DNA of 64,000 bases from Salinibacterium sp. Its GTDB lineage: Bacteria > Actinomycetota > Actinomycetes > Actinomycetales > Microbacteriaceae. A program made the translations under genes and the position numbers. Where the stretch lies: NCBI GenBank assembly GCA_019638845.1, contig JAHBSZ010000005.1, positions 124,001 to 188,000 of the forward strand. Direction: 5' to 3'. The notes below the pieces were generated by a model that did not search any database, was not told where the DNA came from, and saw only the letters and a program-made list of their open reading frames with translations. Positions 63,056 to 64,000 of the stretch are shown in pieces. The first letter of the stretch is position 1; the number at the start of each line of letters is the position of its first letter.

Positions 63056-63316
63056 ATGGAACCGCCGTGGTCAAACCTCTTCATCGGTGCGATAGGAGTT
63101 GTCGCCATTGTCGGCAATTCGTTCCTGTTTCGTCATCGAGAGGCCGCGCTGCGGTTCGTCATCCGCCAGAACCGCTCGATGTACGGCAATTGGGCAGCTG
63201 ACAAGATGGGGAAGGGCGCCACTCCAATGTCAGGAGTGGGCGTCCCCGCGATCGGCGGCATCGTTATGGGAGTGGTCTTCATCCTCATCGCGATCTTCGG
63301 TCAACCGAGAGGCTAA
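63056..63316 (+). CDS. Small two-span membrane protein
   Basis: An 86-residue protein with two hydrophobic helices (about 7-24 and 62-82) around a basic middle (FRHREAALRFVIRQNRSMYG). GGGAG lies 6 bases before the ATG. The pattern is common among small actinobacterial membrane proteins of unknown function. Its last 87 bases overlap the convergent gene, so one of the two ends may be mis-set. Confidence 0.6.
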   Translation: MEPPWSNLFIGAIGVVAIVGNSFLFRHREAALRFVIRQNRSMYGNWAADKMGKGATPMSGVGVPAIGGIVMGVVFILIAIFGQPRG

Positions 63317-63505
63317 CGACCGCTCCTTGTGAATCTCGATGAGGATGCGCACGAATAGCACCTCCAATGCGATGCCCACGGCAGCGACGAGAAATCCGAA
63401 CGGCGACGTGGTTATCGCGAACGTTGTAGCGCCAACGACGAGCCCTCCGCAGATGATGATGTTCCACCACGCGGCAAAGAGATTGCCGGGCTTCTTCTGA
63501 ACCAT
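63230..63505 (-). CDS. Small two-span membrane protein with acidic His-rich tail
   Basis: A 91-residue protein with two helices (about 11-32 and 36-56) and a charged tail with EDRDEDEDHSHNDAADRGD. I chose ATG 63505; a GTG two codons earlier is possible. No clear ribosome site. The tail is encoded opposite the second helix of the overlapping plus-strand gene, so its odd composition may be an antisense effect rather than selected sequence. Confidence 0.5.
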   Translation of the reverse strand: MVQKKPGNLFAAWWNIIICGGLVVGATTFAITTSPFGFLVAAVGIALEVLFVRILIEIHKERSLASRLTEDRDEDEDHSHNDAADRGDAHS

Positions 63506-63607
63506 GACCACAGTATGGCGGTCGTTTGAGCGCGCTTCCGCGGCGCGGAGTCCCTAGGGCCGAGGCCAGTGCAGCGCGTGTGCTGAGGAAGTCGCCTCCA
63601 CGCTCAT

Positions 63608-63967
63608 CTAGTCCCAGATCATTGGCTCGTCACCGCCGCGCCCGACGATGAACGACGGTGAACCGGGCAGGTTCAGGGTCCAGGGCTCGAGCCCTGAGTC
63701 AGTCGCAACGAGGTGTCCATCGGACAACTCCACCGTGAGCACGGCACCGTCGATCTGCAGCGAACGAAGGCCTTGGCCCAAGAGCCCAACCAGTACCTCA
63801 GGCACACCGCGCCACTCGCCCACGACGAACTCAAACCGTTTACCGTTGAGCGTCAGCTCTGCGTGATTTTCGAGCATGATGCGGACGTCGTTCGTCGCCC
63901 CTATTTGCAGGTCTCCGGGCCCGAACGCAACCTGACAGATCTCTTGCCCGTCGTACTCGAATCGCAC
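63608..63967 (-). CDS. Small protein of unknown function (DUF6188-like)
   Basis: A 119-residue, beta-rich soluble protein beginning VRFEYDGQEICQVAFGPGD. I chose GTG 63967, with AAGGAGG 5 bases upstream; the frame continues open to the window edge, so a longer protein is not excluded. It resembles DUF6188-type proteins by overall pattern, with low certainty. The final residues GGDEPMIWD are acidic. Neighbours beyond the window are unknown. Confidence 0.6.
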   Translation of the reverse strand: MRFEYDGQEICQVAFGPGDLQIGATNDVRIMLENHAELTLNGKRFEFVVGEWRGVPEVLVGLLGQGLRSLQIDGAVLTVELSDGHLVATDSGLEPWTLNLPGSPSFIVGRGGDEPMIWD

Positions 63968-64000
63968 AATGCCCTCCTTGGGGAACACGCGGCGAAGCCG

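Noticed and set aside
1-64000. CRISPR arrays, rRNA operons, insertion sequences or transposases
   Set aside because: No regularly spaced direct repeats, rRNA sequence or transposase motifs were seen; the only mobile signal is the Rep region.

Overview
The window is high-GC DNA from an actinobacterium, most likely a Microbacteriaceae relative. Evidence: the codon habits, GTG starts, an actinobacterial NusG with a long acidic N-terminus, an LAxTG-type surface protein, a cystathionine beta-synthase/MetB pair, and the tRNA-Trp-secE-nusG-rplK-rplA order. The assignment is inferred from gene content only; there is no rRNA here. About 60 protein genes are supported, plus one tRNA and one tRNA fragment.

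1-10.5 kb is a pentose/monosaccharide locus: the end of a xylulokinase gene, a Gfo/Idh/MocA dehydrogenase, a ChvE-MmsA-MmsB type importer (minus strand), a divergent ROK repressor and a second XylF/G/H-like importer. 10.5-24.9 kb holds an APC permease, a GT39/GT2-GtrA glycosyltransferase pair, transsulfuration genes (cbs, metB), a DUF3105/DUF305 pair, and a minus-strand run of ABC exporter, cyclase-like receptor and MscS channel. 24.9-30 kb is an alpha-glucoside type importer (SBP, MalF, MalG) divergent from a LacI-family repressor, with operators visible between them. 30-33.5 kb holds a sortase-type surface protein and rplJ-rplL with an attenuator leader. 33.5-38.8 kb is a two-component system divergent from a MacB-like ABC pair. 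38.9-43.9 kb holds assorted singletons (YqaJ nuclease, DUF998, Pr6Pr, MDR reductase, DUF1023 hydrolase, GNAT). 43.9-46.8 kb is the rplA/rplK/nusG/secE/tRNA-Trp block. 46.9-52.3 kb holds an aminotransferase, a LysE exporter and a four-gene ABC-2 plus NarL-type two-component operon. 52.4-58.8 kb holds murB with two MaoC-like dehydratases, a 26-residue peptide gene with its own promoter and terminator, two related small proteins around a DUF4337 gene, an epimerase, sdaA and a membrane protein. 58.9-64 kb looks more accessory: a TauE/SafE permease, a flavin disulfide reductase, a tRNA 3'-half remnant beside a rolling-circle (RepSA-like) initiator, a zinc-ribbon peptide and a strongly structured non-coding stretch.

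The most interesting signals are: (a) the cyclase-like receptor translationally coupled to an MscS channel with a cNMP-like domain, where both partners have lost textbook active-site residues; (b) a perfect 17-bp inverted repeat that would sequester the Shine-Dalgarno of a GNAT gene; (c) a perfect 22-bp inverted repeat between two convergent operons; (d) the small Cys-ending peptide gene; (e) the remnant or edge of an integrative element at a tRNA fragment. Start sites, promoters and hairpins were read by eye; no search or folding program was run.
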